Shown: positions 21,101-31,626 of the stretch, piece after piece
Layout of the letters: each line of letters opens with the position of its first letter
Position numbering within the stretch: position 1 is the first letter of the stretch
The notes under the pieces: generated by a model
The model's database searches: none
Told to the model about the DNA's origin: nothing
The model's input: the letters and a program-made list of their open reading frames with translations, nothing else
Program-made: the position numbers and the translations under genes
Assembly (NCBI GenBank): GCA_039105265.1
Contig: JAPFFF010000004.1
Coordinates: forward strand, 2,604,001 to 2,668,000
From: Tritrichomonas musculus
Taxonomy: Eukaryota; Parabasalia; Tritrichomonadida; Tritrichomonadidae
Direction: 5' to 3'
DNA: 64,000 bases

Positions 21101-24100
21101 TAAAAACCCAGACAATAACAATAATATGAATTCAACACGAGACATTGGATCATATATTTACACCTGCTCAGATACAACTTTTTCATCCGAAGAAAAAGAC
21201 ATGTATTCAATTGGCAAAATTATTGAAGAAATAATATTCAATCAGAAGACAAAAATGATTTTCACTGAATTTAGCATTTATGAGAATGATTTGACTGATT
21301 TTATTTATCATTGCACTCATAAAGATCAATCTAATGAGTACATTATAATTATGATTTTCTATTTATTTGAAATGTTTGTGATCAAAGAAGATTCGGAGTT
21401 CAATAATAATTTTTTCAAATCATATCGATCATTATTTGAGCATTTCATTCCTTCTAATTTAATTAAATCAAAGATAAAAAAGAGGTCAGATATTCAAATG
21501 ATAATCAAATATTTTAAGTTATTATTAGACCAAGTAACGGAAGAAGAACGTTCTGCTTCTACCAAAAATAGAATGCTGAAATATATTTATTTGATTTTAG
21601 GCGATGCTTATTACAGTGGAAAATTTATTCCAAAAGATGTCACAAAATCAATTTGTTATTTTGAAATTTTAGGAAAATTAAATAATTCAAATGCATTATA
21701 CAATTTAGGCATCATTTACTATAAAGACGAATCTGCTCCACGAGATATACTAAAGTCAATTGATTATTTTGAAAAGTCAGCTGATCAAAACAATTCAGAA
21801 GCACAATACAATCTCGGAGTTATTTATTTAGAAGGAACTGGTATTGAACAAGATATTCATAAAGCAATTGATTACTTTACTTTCTCAGCAAATAACAATA
21901 ATGTATCTGCACAATACAACCTAGGCACTATTTATTACGAAGGAATACTGGTTAAACAAGATATCAACGAAGCAATTCATTATTTATCGATGGCAGCATA
22001 TAATTATTTTTCAGAAGCAAAATACAATCTTGGAATTATATATATTGACCGTGATATCAGTAAATCAATCCATTATTTAACTCTTTCATCAAAACAAAAA
22101 TGTTCAAATGCGCAATTTCTTCTTGGAATGTTGTTTTATGAAGGTCAATTTGTTAAACGAGATATTAACAAAGCAATTCATTATTTAACTCTCTCTTCAA
22201 GCCAAAATAAATCGAGTGCGCAATATCTTCTTGGTGTGATATATTATGAAGGAATATATATTTCGAGGGATATGAACAAATCAATTCATTATTTAACTCT
22301 TGCTGCAAATCAAAATGATTCAAAAGCACAATTTCTTCTTGGAATAATATATTATGGAAAAGTATATATATTACCAGATATCAACAAAGCTATTCATTAT
22401 TTAACTCTTGCGGCAAATCAAAATGATCCAAGAGCACAATTCTTTCTTGGAAAGATATATTGTGAAGGAATATATATTTCGAGAGATATCAACAAATCAA
22501 TCCATTATTTATCTCTTGCTGCAAATCAAAATCTACCCATTGCACAATACTACCTTGGAGCCATTTACTATGAAGACAAATATATTTCACGAGATATCAA
22601 CAAAGCTATTCATTATTTAACTCTTGCTGCTAATCAAAATGAACCAAAAGCACAATACCTTCTTGGAGTGATATATTGTGAAGGAATATATATTTCAAGA
22701 GATATCAACAAATCAATCCATTATTTATCTCTTGCTGAAAATCAAAATCTACCCATTGCACAATACTACCTTGGAGCCATTTACTATGAAGACAAATATA
22801 TTTCACGAGATATCAACAAAGCTATTCATTATTTAACTCTTGCTGCTAATCAAAATGAACCAAAAGCACAATACCTTCTTGGGATGATATATTATAAAGG
22901 TAAATTTATTTCACGAGATATCAACAAAGCTATTCATTATACAACTCTTGCGGCAAATCAAAATGATCCAAAAGCACAATTCTTTCTTGGAATGATATAT
23001 TGTGAAGGAATATATATTTCAAGAGATATCAACAAATCAATCCATTATTTATCTCTTGCTGCAAATCAGAATGATACAGTTGCACAATATAACCTCGGTT
23101 TTATTTATTTAGAAGGAATATATATTTCGAGAGATATCAATAAATCAATTCATTATTTATCTCTTGCTGCAAATCAAAATCTGCCCATTGCACAATACTA
23201 CCTTGGAGCCATTTACTATGAAGACAAATATATTTCACGAGATATCAACAAAGCTATTCATTATTTAACTCTTGCTGCTAATCAAAATGATCCAAGAGCA
23301 CAATTCTTTCTTGGGATGATATATTATGAAGAAAAATATATTTTCAGAGATATCAACAAATCAATTCATTATTTAACTCTTGCTGCTTATCAGAATGATT
23401 CAAATGCGCAATGCTTTCTTGGGATGATATATTATGAAGGAAAATATATTTCAAGAGATATCAACAAATCAATTCATTATTTAACTCTTGCTGCTGATCA
23501 AAATGATTCAAATGCGCAATTCTTTCTTGGGACAATTTATTATGAAGGAATATATATTTCGAGAGATATCAACAAATCAATTCATTATTTAACTCTTGCT
23601 GCTGATCAAAATGATTCAAATGCGCAATGCTTTCTTGGGACAATTTATTATGAAGGAATATATATTTCGAGAGATATCAGCAAATCAATTCATTATTTAA
23701 CTCTTGCTGCTGATCAAAATAACCCAAGAGCAAAATACAGCCTCGGTGTTATTTATTATACTGGAAAATATGTCCCACGAGATATTGGCAGATCAATTCA
23801 TTACTATACACTAGCTGCAAATCAAAACAATGCATATGCGCAATTTAATCTCGGACTTCTTTATTATTATGGTGAGAAAATTGATCAAAATATCAAAAAA
23901 GGAATATACTATATAATGCTATCATCAATAAATAGAAACAGGCAAGCTAATTTTGCACATGGATTTTTGCTTCATGAGGGAAAATACATTAAGCGAGACA
24001 TTGAAGAGGCAGTTCACTATTATAAGGAAGCATCATCATTTAATAACCAGTATGCCAAAAATAATCTTGGAATCATTTATAAAAACGGTTTTAGAGAAGT

Positions 24101-24602
24101 TAAACCAAGAATAGGATCAGCAATTGTATATTTTGAAGAAGCAATCCGCCAAAAAAATGATCGTTTGTCGATGTATAATTTGGCCCATATTTACTTTTAT
24201 GACGAAACAGTCAAACAAGACATTGATAAATCGATTGACTTGCTAATCAGATCATCAAATGTTTTTATTCATTCTCGTATATTATTATGCATAGTATTAA
24301 TAAAAAAAGTTGGTCCAGATTTACAGAAAATTGAACGTGAAATACTCAAATATACAAAAAGGACGAGTGATTTGCTATCAAAAATACGCATAATCATCAT
24401 TCATCATTCTTTATTGGATAAAGAGCGATATAGTATATTATATGAACTTTATCAAACAAAGGATTTCTTATACACAATCAAGCTAGACTACATTGAATCA
24501 TCAAAGTTGTATACATTAGATAAACATAAAGAAATTCCAAAATACCCAAAAGCGAAGGAAATCAATAAAATTTTTTATGAAGGATTTGAATTTGACGTTT
24601 AA
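18168..24602 (+). CDS. dual kinase-like / Sel1-repeat protein, array gene 1
   Basis: 2144 residues, no membrane segment. Order: N-terminal alpha/beta domain (about 20-215); kinase-like domain 1 (about 220-455) with no glycine loop, HRDIKLLN (His312, Asp314), DRK at 332-334 instead of DFG, and SPEQ plus DIYSIGK; a helical linker; a first Sel1 block of three or four units (about 522-650); a second copy of the N-terminal domain (about 680-835); kinase domain 2 with GQGSFSVV (Gly846), Lys868, HRDLKPMN (Asp954) and DFS at 972-974; then about 25 Sel1 units of ~36 residues (about 1140-2035). The tail is EINKIFYEGFEFDV. Sel1 solenoids usually scaffold protein complexes. The first ~440 residues differ from the other type I genes, while downstream DNA is almost identical from about 19475. 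The stop lies in GTTTAAATCC, a UAAA context. Confidence 0.92.
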   Translation: MLAEVLANDLFVFLESQTQDTLNLGDDFFSNNSNIILIHLPDKEGDFIIICTNNVYKVSQLELNNYFQNMTINNTKNIKINNTKNKEKECHIFFTSIEAKTKFKSISSNKIQSIFEQDQKDIYFFKEEINEFRKKYKAQTSINQNDPIYIAKIGYVIQRSFFETRQKRNKRDIKIQSKVTNNFKEEDFIVIREINNYTKIVFNKKDNLLYVLKKFDNSELHEIKYFEREKICNEKLIIQHPFRPIYYGYFEKEPNKSGNASNISEPVKFLVFEYIEKMHNFNFVHSKLSEKICFILEAMISIEEIHLNDFTHRDIKLLNFIVDTNKNLVLTDRKYSKSLTFSEKEDLTCDLGSNYFASPEQSGEIFYTNKTDIYSIGKLIYYMLIEINNNKSPNKKPLPKEYRLFTPIYDKCTEDNPVNRPNITKLINMFYKQVFKYYKSTLFYEKEEIEHMEKALKAIFEIRLKEIEVYLQNESKEYKLKHINEIFEIFEYLTYFNHKTQKETLKETLSKLLEIIKDGECSLSAETLNFLGKLYNEGKYLQHDPDKSIEYFKRSSKNGCSEAQYNLGKINFLKRDIKKAIEYFSESAKNNNAKAQYHLANIYKERTDDPKNEQKWIEYFTQSAKQNHSKSRIELVKYFISKQDIIGKLQQKYDDEYLTNIYKQFKFEYLSDLKMIEYFADMKKIESKIKEMKPFSMIDIIYYANDKTFVIICSYKHCYLIETNKTPDKIIKFIEDLELFYDIKFYTTNDKYSKFFDNENKFEEINTETTQLFKYFQDKHSIIYDFYFDNIEEYFINLTMKAIIGFTLRKFYFHSNEFEDKELFSLTNEKRREFGMDEFVNLRRLGQGSFSVVSLCYHLKTCRLYAIKEYLNPNEFDKYFQREKEFFENSNNEFIVKYYGNISERNAFVIEYMSHGSLTSEYVSSITSTQRMKLIVSILTGIKYLHSINFYHRDLKPMNIFINHDEEYFVGDFSCAKFKNPDNNNNMNSTRDIGSYIYTCSDTTFSSEEKDMYSIGKIIEEIIFNQKTKMIFTEFSIYENDLTDFIYHCTHKDQSNEYIIIMIFYLFEMFVIKEDSEFNNNFFKSYRSLFEHFIPSNLIKSKIKKRSDIQMIIKYFKLLLDQVTEEERSASTKNRMLKYIYLILGDAYYSGKFIPKDVTKSICYFEILGKLNNSNALYNLGIIYYKDESAPRDILKSIDYFEKSADQNNSEAQYNLGVIYLEGTGIEQDIHKAIDYFTFSANNNNVSAQYNLGTIYYEGILVKQDINEAIHYLSMAAYNYFSEAKYNLGIIYIDRDISKSIHYLTLSSKQKCSNAQFLLGMLFYEGQFVKRDINKAIHYLTLSSSQNKSSAQYLLGVIYYEGIYISRDMNKSIHYLTLAANQNDSKAQFLLGIIYYGKVYILPDINKAIHYLTLAANQNDPRAQFFLGKIYCEGIYISRDINKSIHYLSLAANQNLPIAQYYLGAIYYEDKYISRDINKAIHYLTLAANQNEPKAQYLLGVIYCEGIYISRDINKSIHYLSLAENQNLPIAQYYLGAIYYEDKYISRDINKAIHYLTLAANQNEPKAQYLLGMIYYKGKFISRDINKAIHYTTLAANQNDPKAQFFLGMIYCEGIYISRDINKSIHYLSLAANQNDTVAQYNLGFIYLEGIYISRDINKSIHYLSLAANQNLPIAQYYLGAIYYEDKYISRDINKAIHYLTLAANQNDPRAQFFLGMIYYEEKYIFRDINKSIHYLTLAAYQNDSNAQCFLGMIYYEGKYISRDINKSIHYLTLAADQNDSNAQFFLGTIYYEGIYISRDINKSIHYLTLAADQNDSNAQCFLGTIYYEGIYISRDISKSIHYLTLAADQNNPRAKYSLGVIYYTGKYVPRDIGRSIHYYTLAANQNNAYAQFNLGLLYYYGEKIDQNIKKGIYYIMLSSINRNRQANFAHGFLLHEGKYIKRDIEEAVHYYKEASSFNNQYAKNNLGIIYKNGFREVKPRIGSAIVYFEEAIRQKNDRLSMYNLAHIYFYDETVKQDIDKSIDLLIRSSNVFIHSRILLCIVLIKKVGPDLQKIEREILKYTKRTSDLLSKIRIIIIHHSLLDKERYSILYELYQTKDFLYTIKLDYIESSKLYTLDKHKEIPKYPKAKEINKIFYEGFEFDV

Positions 24603-25260
24603 ATCCATCTTTTTTCATTATTATAACTTTTGGACAGTTACGGGACATCAACAGTTATTGACACTGACGGTGCAGTAGTCATCATAACAGACTCAACATT
24701 CGATTTTCCCATATTAGATGTTGAATGTTTGAATCTGCCAGACCAAGACAGAGCTGTTAAAACAGTTTGCGGCGATGAAGCTGTCATCGTGCTTGGTGCG
24801 AGAGGAGTAGTCTTCGGGTGTTCACTGGAAGCACCAAGGAGGTCATTCACAGAAGTCAGCAAACTTTTTGAACAAGTGCCAGATCATTGAAGTTGCATAT
24901 GGATATGCTGTTTCACTTTTTCGAACACCAGAATTGAAAACTTCGGGTTGCAGATGGAAAAAAATTGTTAACATAAGACAACACATGCTCAGAAAAGGTG
25001 ATTCGAATAATATTTTCCCGTTAGAGGAGACGTTAGTCACAAAGAGTGCCACTTTCTGCATATTAGGAAGTTTCACTTCAGCTGTCTTTGTTGGTGTTGA
25101 ACTTCCACATAGCACTTCAGTTGTCTTGCATTTACAGATGATGGAAATTATATTTGCGTTAGTGATGAACATAAAGAGAAAGCATAATTTCCAATTGAAG
25201 TTACAGATGATGATATTTGGCAAAACATCTGTAACTACAGAAAAAAGTCAAAAGAGATAT
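24603..25260 (+). pseudogene. RCC1-like repeat fragment, broken
   Basis: A piece with balanced base composition that differs from its AT-rich surroundings. One frame (from 24630, no ATG) reads DTDGAVVIIT and AVKTVCGDEAVIVLGARGVVFG, the pattern of RCC1 beta-propeller repeats (VxxGxxxxxxLxxxGxVFxxG). After a frame change near 24862 it continues as IIEVAYGYAVSLFRT, which is the next such blade, and later as FTDDGNYICVSDEHKEK in a third frame. It is a remnant of a host gene, present once per unit. Assignment to RCC1-like proteins is by pattern only. Confidence 0.5.
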
Positions 25261-25802
25261 CAGAGAAGCTGTTCATTATTTGAAAGAGGCATAATCTTTT
25301 AATAATCAGTTTGCTAAAAATAATCTTGAAATTCTTTATAAACATGGATTTGAAGGACATATTCCTCAGAGAATTTCTCAAACGATTGAATATTTATCGA
25401 TACACATTTTATCTCATATTTATTTCTATGATCTAACAATCTAGCAAAAATTGGATCCACTTGTTTTATTAGTCAAATCTTTTCAAAAATTTGTATTATT
25501 ATATTTTGTGTATGTCAAATTTTTTGGTTTAGATCTCAAATAAATAAAAATATAACTTGAAAATGAAGCTAATGAGATAAATTACCGATAATATTGTAAA
25601 ACTCAATTTATTAGATCCAAAATCTTTACACATGTTTTATGAATTGTATAACAAAAGAGATCATTTATATAATATGTTACCCGATCCTATTTTAACTTCT
25701 AAACTAGAGAAAAATGACCAAGAACAAAATGCTCCAAAATAGTTAAACATGAAAGAAATTTCACAGGAATTTTATGAAGGCTTTGATCATGATTTAATGT
25801 GA
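25236..25802 (+). pseudogene. Sel1-gene C-terminal relic, unit 1
   Basis: Degenerate end of an array gene. RDIREAVHYLKEA then SFNNQFAKNNLEILYKHGFEG corresponds to the last Sel1 units of the live genes, and it ends in KEISQEFYEGFDHDLM followed by TGA, the family's terminal motif. Stops and frame changes interrupt it. In this unit AAAGAAATTTCACAGG keeps the last frame; units 2 and 3 share a one-base loss there. Confidence 0.75.
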
Positions 25803-26029
25803 TTATTAATATTTCAAGTTGTCATATTTTAAATGACCATTGTTCTTTATACCATCATCATATATTGACATATAATAATGATCTTTTTTTTTAAATTAAT
25901 TTTCTCTCTTTGAATATGAATTGATCATACGATGGCTGGAAAGATAAAAAAACATAATTATGTTTTCTCATTATATTCTGATTTCGTTTAAATTTATTAA
26001 ATCTAATGATTTCATCTTAATAATTACAG

Positions 26030-26590
26030 TTTCCAGAAGAAGATTTATCTGAAAGAAAAAATAAAGTAAATATATCGAAATCAGAATTTAATGAGAAAAC
26101 AAATGACGATGATTTAGATCTTGACTTTTGACATTTATCTATACCAAGCATTCATTTATCTAATAAATCATGCATTTCACAGACATTTCCTATCTCAGAT
26201 TGCTGAATGAGGAAATTGGTATAGTCCTCATCTCATATTGAACAATCATACAGCAAAATGACCTTTTCAGTTTGTTCTCTTCCAATGAATGCTCACCATT
26301 GTTCCAAATCTATTCAGCAATTCCATCTTTTTCTTCAATTGAAGAAGATTCTTTTTCGTTTTATTCACTACTAACAGAAATATCAATTCCAGAATCTGTT
26401 ACTTCAGTTGGAAATAGAGCCTTCTTTAATTGCATATCATTAGCAGAGTTATTGCTTTCATCATCTGCAAATCACTGTCACAAATTTCTTTTACAGCTCC
26501 ATCATCTTTTATATCAATTGAAAAAGATGCTTTCAAGAGATGTACATCACTGGAAACAATAGCAATACCATCTTCTTTGATTTAACTTGA
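26030..26590 (+). pseudogene. BspA-type leucine-rich repeat fragment, unit 1
   Basis: A frame from 26272 reads LTEISIPESVTSVGNRAFFNCISLAEL, a classic LRR_5/BspA repeat (IPxSVTxxGxxAFxxCxSL). After a frame change, IEKDAFKRCTSLETIAIPSSL continues the pattern to about 26585. BspA-like proteins are abundant trichomonad surface proteins. The piece has no start region, membrane anchor or complete solenoid, so it is a dead fragment. Confidence 0.7.
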
Positions 26591-26829
26591 TTAAAACTGG
26601 AATTAAAGCGAAAATCAAATAAATTTGAATAGATCATTAATAAAGATTATTTTTAATACAGTATTTATTTTATTTTAATTTTAATTGCAAATGTAATGAT
26701 ACTTGATTCTACTTTTTTATCGAATGGAAACAGACCTATGATGATTTTTTCCTGGCCAACCACAAAATATGAAAGGAAATTGAATGAAGCATTCAAATTT
26801 GAAAACTAACCGAAAATTCTGAAAAACTC

Positions 26830-27831
26830 TAAAATTAATCAACATTTTTTATCATGAAATAATAAAACATTTCAAAACGACACATTTCTATGATGATAAA
26901 GACAAAGAACAAATAGAAAATACATTGCGAACAATATACAAACTTCGCTGCTAATCATAAATATCCACAAGCACTATATAATCTTGGCAATATTTATTAT
27001 AAAGGCGAATATATAACACGAGATATTAGCAAATCTATTCATTATTTTTCACTCGCTGCTAATCAAAATTATTCATTAGCACAATTTATTCTTGGGATTG
27101 AATATTTTAAATCAAATTTTATGAGAAAAAGTATTCATTATTGGATTCGATCGTCTCTAAATGGTTGTAAAGAAGGTTGTTTTGCAATTGGTTATTGCTA
27201 TCAAGAAGGAAAGTACCTGCAAAGAGATATCGATCAAAGCATCCGCTTTTATAAAGAAGCATCATCATTCAACATACAATATGCTAAAAACAACCTCGGA
27301 ATAATTTACAAAAAAGGATTTGAAGACAAAATTAAACCAAGACTTGGATTATCGATTGAATATTTCAAAGAAGCGACCAAACAAAAGAATGACAAAGTCG
27401 CAATGTACAACTTGGGCCATTTATACTTGTATGAAGAACCCATAAAAGACAGTATCAATCAATCAATTGATTTATTGATACAATCATTGAATGAGGGATT
27501 TCTTCCATCACTTGAGTTATTGTGCATCTCATTAATCAAAAAATATGGAGAAGATGTTGTTTCAATCAAACAGAAACTTGAAGAACAAACAAACAATTCT
27601 AATAAATATAAAACAACAATTCTGACATTAATTGAAAAAATCTTATCAAGCAAATCTCTTTATGAGTTAATATATCTTAAATTCAAAAACATTGATTATT
27701 TATATAATGCATTATTTGAAGTTATCGTGTCTGATACAATCGCAAAAGAAAAAGAAATACAAAGAAATCCTAATATCAAAGATATTTCAAGTGAATTTTA
27801 TCATGGATTTGGTTGTAATATTGATGAATGA
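26830..27831 (+). pseudogene. deletion-derived kinase/Sel1 chimera, C-terminal half open
   Basis: At 26840-26950 the sequence encodes the end of a type II first kinase (FYHEIIKHFKTTHFYDDKD, then RTIYKLR) and then jumps, out of frame, into Sel1 repeats (NHKYPQALYNLGNIYYKGEY). From 27121 a 236-residue frame stays open through about six Sel1-like units to the tail DISSEFYHGFGCNIDE. Its repeats differ from the flanking genes, so it is the 3' end of another subfamily member. The internal deletion and frame break make a full product impossible; a short protein from the ATG at 27121 cannot be excluded. Confidence 0.7.
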
Positions 27832-27849
27832 AATCAATAATTCTAGAAA

Positions 27850-28260
27850 GAAATTTCTTACCCCATTTTAAAAATATACCGCATATTCATCCTCATTATA
27901 ATCAGTTCCACTGGAATTTCTGACAATCCAAAAATCAGCATTATTTTTCTGTAGGGTAACCGACAACATTTACTGCATGGCCAACTCTAGCGTATGAAAT
28001 AAACTGATAGTTTCCTACTGACACACAAACAGACGCAAAGACATACGTTGCCACTTTTTATTTTCAGATCATTTTTATTTTCTTCACTGTTTCTGATAAA
28101 ATACGTCATTTCTCCAATAGCTTTGTTTGGTTTGTACACACATTTCCAGCTTAAACTCATGCACTGAATTGAATTGCCCATTTTGATTATTAATTTTATA
28201 AATCGATAACTTGGATTGGTCACCATTGCATCCAAAACATTTTGCAACACAGTCAGCAAG
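27850..28260 (-). pseudogene. papain-like (C1A) cysteine peptidase relic
   Basis: Read on the minus strand, pieces in different frames match the C-terminal half of a papain-family peptidase: GCNGDQSK near the upstream end, then a degraded middle, then VSVGNYQFISYARVGHAVNVVGY containing the catalytic-His context (DHAVxxVGY), and WIVRNSSGTDYNEDEYA, matching WIVKNSWGxxWGExGY. The catalytic Cys region is absent. It is found only in unit 1. Confidence 0.65.
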
Positions 28261-28399
28261 TTTTTTTTTTTTTTTTTGACAAATAGTAGAGATGGCCCGT
28301 TACAGTTTCATGTGCTGTTTCTGGCGTTGATAGATTTGATATTGATATTTAAATCAAAGTTGATTAAAATCTAATTTAAATCGCCAGATCATTGATTTA

Positions 28400-28800
28400 G
28401 AACATCTTCATTAGTAGAGTTATTGCTTCCATTTAGAGAAAGATTCATTAAGCAAGATGGAAGAATTCAATTCAGAGTTATTGCTTCCATTACCTGCATC
28501 TTCAAATGGTGATAAAGTTTTCGATTTTTGAATAATTACTGACACAAAAGATGCTTTCAAGAGATGTACATCACTGAGAACAATAACAATACCATCTTCT
28601 TTGAGTTAACTTAATTAAAACTGGAATTAAAGTCAAAGTCAAATAAATTTGATTATTTCATTAATAAAGCTTATTTTTAATACAGTGTTTATTTTTTTTA
28701 TATTATTGACAAATGTAATGATACTTGATTCCACCTTATTATTACAAATAGAAACAGACCTATGATGTTTTTTTCTACCCAACCATAAATATATACATTT
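28400..28800 (+). pseudogene. second BspA-LRR tail copy, unit 1 only
   Basis: A diverged copy of the 26460-26775 segment: DAFKRCTSLRTITIPSSL at about 28550-28600, followed by the same 3' flank (AAAACTGGAATTAAAG, then ACAGACCTATGATG). Units 2 and 3 have only one copy, fused from the start of the first and the end of the second. Confidence 0.6.
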
Positions 28801-29171
28801 ATTATAACAAAGTGCAATTTACTTCCTGTGAGAAGGAAATATCTCCTCTTAATTTTCTTTAAGAAGTGATATTTACAATTTATAAATAAAGTTTTTGTTA
28901 ATTATTAGATTAGATTCATTTTTGCTTAATTCTTTTCCTTTATCCAAAACATAATAATAATGCAGATTTATGCTTTATAATAACGTTCTAGATGCTATTG
29001 TTATTCACAAACAAATAAACTATCAGATCCTCGATAGTTCCATCTGTTCAAGTAAATAATAACAAATAGAAACATATATATATATATATATATATAAATT
29101 CAGAACATGCCATTCTAAATTCAGAAAGAGAATTTGTTAATTGACCATTAAGGTTAATAATTGAGGTTGTC

Positions 29172-29640
29172 ATGTTTTTAAAAATGACATTCAAAATCTC
29201 TATCAATCAAGATAGAAGTATCGAACATTTAATTAATGAATTCGAGAAGACTTTTATTACACAAAATAATGAAATAAAAAAGAAAAAATAGATCATTATA
29301 ATTTCAGATATTTTTTATGAAAAACAAAATCCAAATATTATTGTTATTAATTATACCTCAAATGACGATATTTTCATCATTTGTTATGAAAATAAAAAGA
29401 GTTTCATTCCTCTCCAACAATTTTCTGATTTTTTTCAAAAAAAATAATTTACAACTTCAATCAAAAAAGAGAGTGAAAATGATGTTTTCTTTTATTCAGA
29501 AGATTCATATGATAAATTTAATCAAATTTTGTCAAATAAATTTGAAAATTGTATTCAAAAAAGTTCGAGACATAGCCATAATAATTTGATTTTTTGGTAT
29601 AAATGTTTTTCTAGTTAGTTATAAATTGAGCGACTTTTTG
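29172..29640 (+). pseudogene. N-terminal-domain relic of a kinase-Sel1 gene, unit 1
   Basis: It begins like type II genes (MFLKMTFKISINQDRSIE), then shows internal stops after EIKKKK and after SDFFQKK. It covers the first alpha/beta domain (NPNIIVINYTSNDDIFIICY, then ESENDVFFYSEDSYDKFNQIL) and ends at FENCIQKSS. The last words match DIENCIQKHEDG of the type I N-terminus, so this is the domain that type I genes have lost. Confidence 0.7.
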
Positions 29641-29830
29641 AGATAAACTTTTGAGGGAATAGAATATTTTAATGACGAATTAGATGATATTTTTTAGACT
29701 TTAATTCAATTTAGTGATTTTTTGAGATAAACTTGTTAGACTTAAAATTAAATTAAAGATTTTTTGAGATAAACTTTTTAGACTTTAAGTCCTATTTACG
29801 ACTTTTTAGGAGATCAAGTTCGAGTCCACC
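29629..29830. repeat. degenerate tandem repeat, TTTTTGAGATAAAC core
   Basis: Three copies of TTTTTGAGATAAACTT-type sequence begin near 29636, 29718 and 29761, and a fainter fourth (GACTTTTTAGGAGATCAAG) lies near 29800. The last clear interval is about 43 bp and the first about twice that. It is present only in unit 1. Confidence 0.4.
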
Positions 29831-30145
29831 TATATGTCAGTAGTTCGTTTGCAAAATCTCGTTTTATACATTGTTCTGAAAAGATATATTAATATATTTA
29901 TGATTGTTATATACCACATATTTTATTAAAACAATAATAATAATAATAATAAAAAATGAACTTCATCGACAAGATGATCTCATAATATCTCTTTTTTCCA
30001 AATCTTAATTTTTGAATTCCGCTGAGGAATAACATTAGAAATGAGCCATTATAAACGATTTAACTATCATTTTTTTAATATTTCAAAGTGAATATGATAT
30101 ATGATTATTTTTGTAAACCTGATTTTTTTGTTTTTTTAAAAAAAC

Positions 30146-30393
30146 ATGAATACTAGATATTTTTTAAAACGCATGCATAGTTTTTTATTCTATACACTAA
30201 ATCATTTATATTTTTATTTTGGTTCAAAAAACTTTCAAATTGAAATTTGCGTTTTTTGGCTTATTTTTCGTAAATTTCAAAATATATACAGTCCTTCAAT
30301 TTGAAAGTTTTTGGAATAAAATCTCATTTATACATAGTATAGAATCAGGAATAAAAAACTATACATGCGTTTTAAAAAATATTAAAAATTCAT
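30146..30393. repeat. long foldback (inverted repeat) element, unit 1
   Basis: Arms of about 100-125 bp start with ATGAAT and contain TTTTTTAAAACGCATGCATAG; the right arm is the inverse and ends in ATTCAT. It lacks about 20 bp of one arm compared with the copy at 45105, apparently lost between short TTGAA repeats. It has no coding capacity. It may be a MITE-like foldback element that travelled inside the duplicated unit. Confidence 0.7.
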
Positions 30394-30639
30394 TATTTTT
30401 TTATATAAGCCACAAACACAGTTTGAAAAAGTGAGAATATTTTCTTCTGATTTCAACTTCAATTAAAAATACTATATAAATTAGTCAAATATCCATCTAT
30501 TATACCATAATACAGATTAATATTAAAAAAATTCAATTTATATAAAATATATATATTGAGATTATGTTGTCAAAAAAAATATTTTTTTTTTTGTTTATAA
30601 ATAATGTATAATCAATATTAATCATGATTATATGAGTAA

Positions 30640-31358
30640 AACTTTTCAATATTGTGTATTTGCCGAGATATCGAAAAACTTACTACCCCCTAAAAGAAGA
30701 AATAAGAAATTTTAGGTGATTCATTGAAAATTGTAAATACGACAGGAATTTATTGAATGATGACGCAGCTATTGGCTATATTATTAAAAAAGCTTACTTC
30801 AATACAGCAGATAGAAGAGATAAAAGGAATAATACGATCAAAATAAATGAAGAGAAGCCGCAAGTATTTAATGCAAATGATTTCATAGAAATAAGAAGTT
30901 TTAATTGCAATAAATTATTATATAGTATCCAGCATTCACAATTGTTTTTCATGAAGACATTTGATATAAAAAATAGTTCAAACCGAGAAGAAGAAAATAA
31001 GTATTTTGAAAGAGAGCAAAATTGCTATGAAAAAATACAAATTGATCATCCTTATCAATTAAAATATTTTGGGTCTATTGAGAATGATTCCAAAAAATCA
31101 CTTATTCTAGATTTTATCAATGGATCAACACTAAAATGTACCAAAAATTTGAGTTTTATTGAGAAAATAAGCATTATTTTAGAAATCATGATTTCAATTG
31201 AAGTCCTCCATTTAGAAGGATTTATCTATCGTGATTTAAAGCCAGACAACATCATTATTGATAAAAACAAAAATGCAATATTAATTGACTTTGACATAGC
31301 TAGACTTTTGGAAAATAATATTCACAGAGAGATAATTGGCTTTAGAATTAGCCTTTGA
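30640..31358 (+). pseudogene. truncated type I 5' relic (kinase 1 N-half), unit 1
   Basis: It corresponds to residues about 33-240 of the type I genes: EEIRNF, a stop, then an open frame from 30753 (MNDDAAIGYIIKKAYF) through the YRDLKPDN loop and IDFDIARLLENN, after which it jumps to NIHREIIGFRISL and ends. The activation loop and the rest of the kinase are gone. A similar truncated copy exists in unit 2. Confidence 0.8.
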
Positions 31359-31620
31359 AAAGACCACAAGCTTTACTTTTATCGACAATATTCACAGCAT
31401 GGTCAACTCCAGCACCGTTGCATTCCTCATCGTCAAGAATTCCACCAGTGTAAGAAATAAACGGATAGTTGCCTATTGGCACCCAAACAGAACCAATGCC
31501 TAACATTGCCACTTTCTCTTTGAAATCATTTTTATCTCCTTCGCTGATGCTGATATAAGACGATTTTGATTGGCTTGAACGCATATTTCTCGTCTAATCC
31601 TGTGTACTTATTAATCATGC
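31338..31620 (-). pseudogene. papain-like peptidase C-terminal fragment, unit 1
   Basis: The minus-strand frame 31584-31348 encodes SYISISEGDKNDFKEKVA, then IGSVWVPIGNYPFISYTGG and ECNGAGVDHAVNIV, matching the papain-family region around the catalytic His (GDExxLKExVA..GPVSVAI..YxSGxY..C....DHAVxxVGY). YTGLDEKYAFKP just upstream is in another frame. It ends in KSKACGLFKG, a sequence shared with the adjacent coiled-coil fragment, which suggests a recombination scar. Confidence 0.7.
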
Positions 31621-31626
31621 CTTATC

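Noticed and set aside
24630-24890. RCC1-like frame as a live gene
   Set aside because: It begins with TTG, the blade pattern continues in other frames, and all three copies share the breaks.
26272-26562. BspA-LRR frame as a live gene
   Set aside because: Only two repeats, frame change in the middle, no start region or anchor, same breaks in all units.
27121-27831. 236-residue Sel1 ORF as an independent gene
   Set aside because: It is continuous with upstream Sel1 and kinase sequence in a broken frame, so it is the 3' end of a pseudogene; short expression cannot be fully excluded.
29818-29827. GTTCGAGTCC, a match to the tRNA B box
   Set aside because: Flanking bases cannot form the T stem, and there is no A box or acceptor stem at proper distance.
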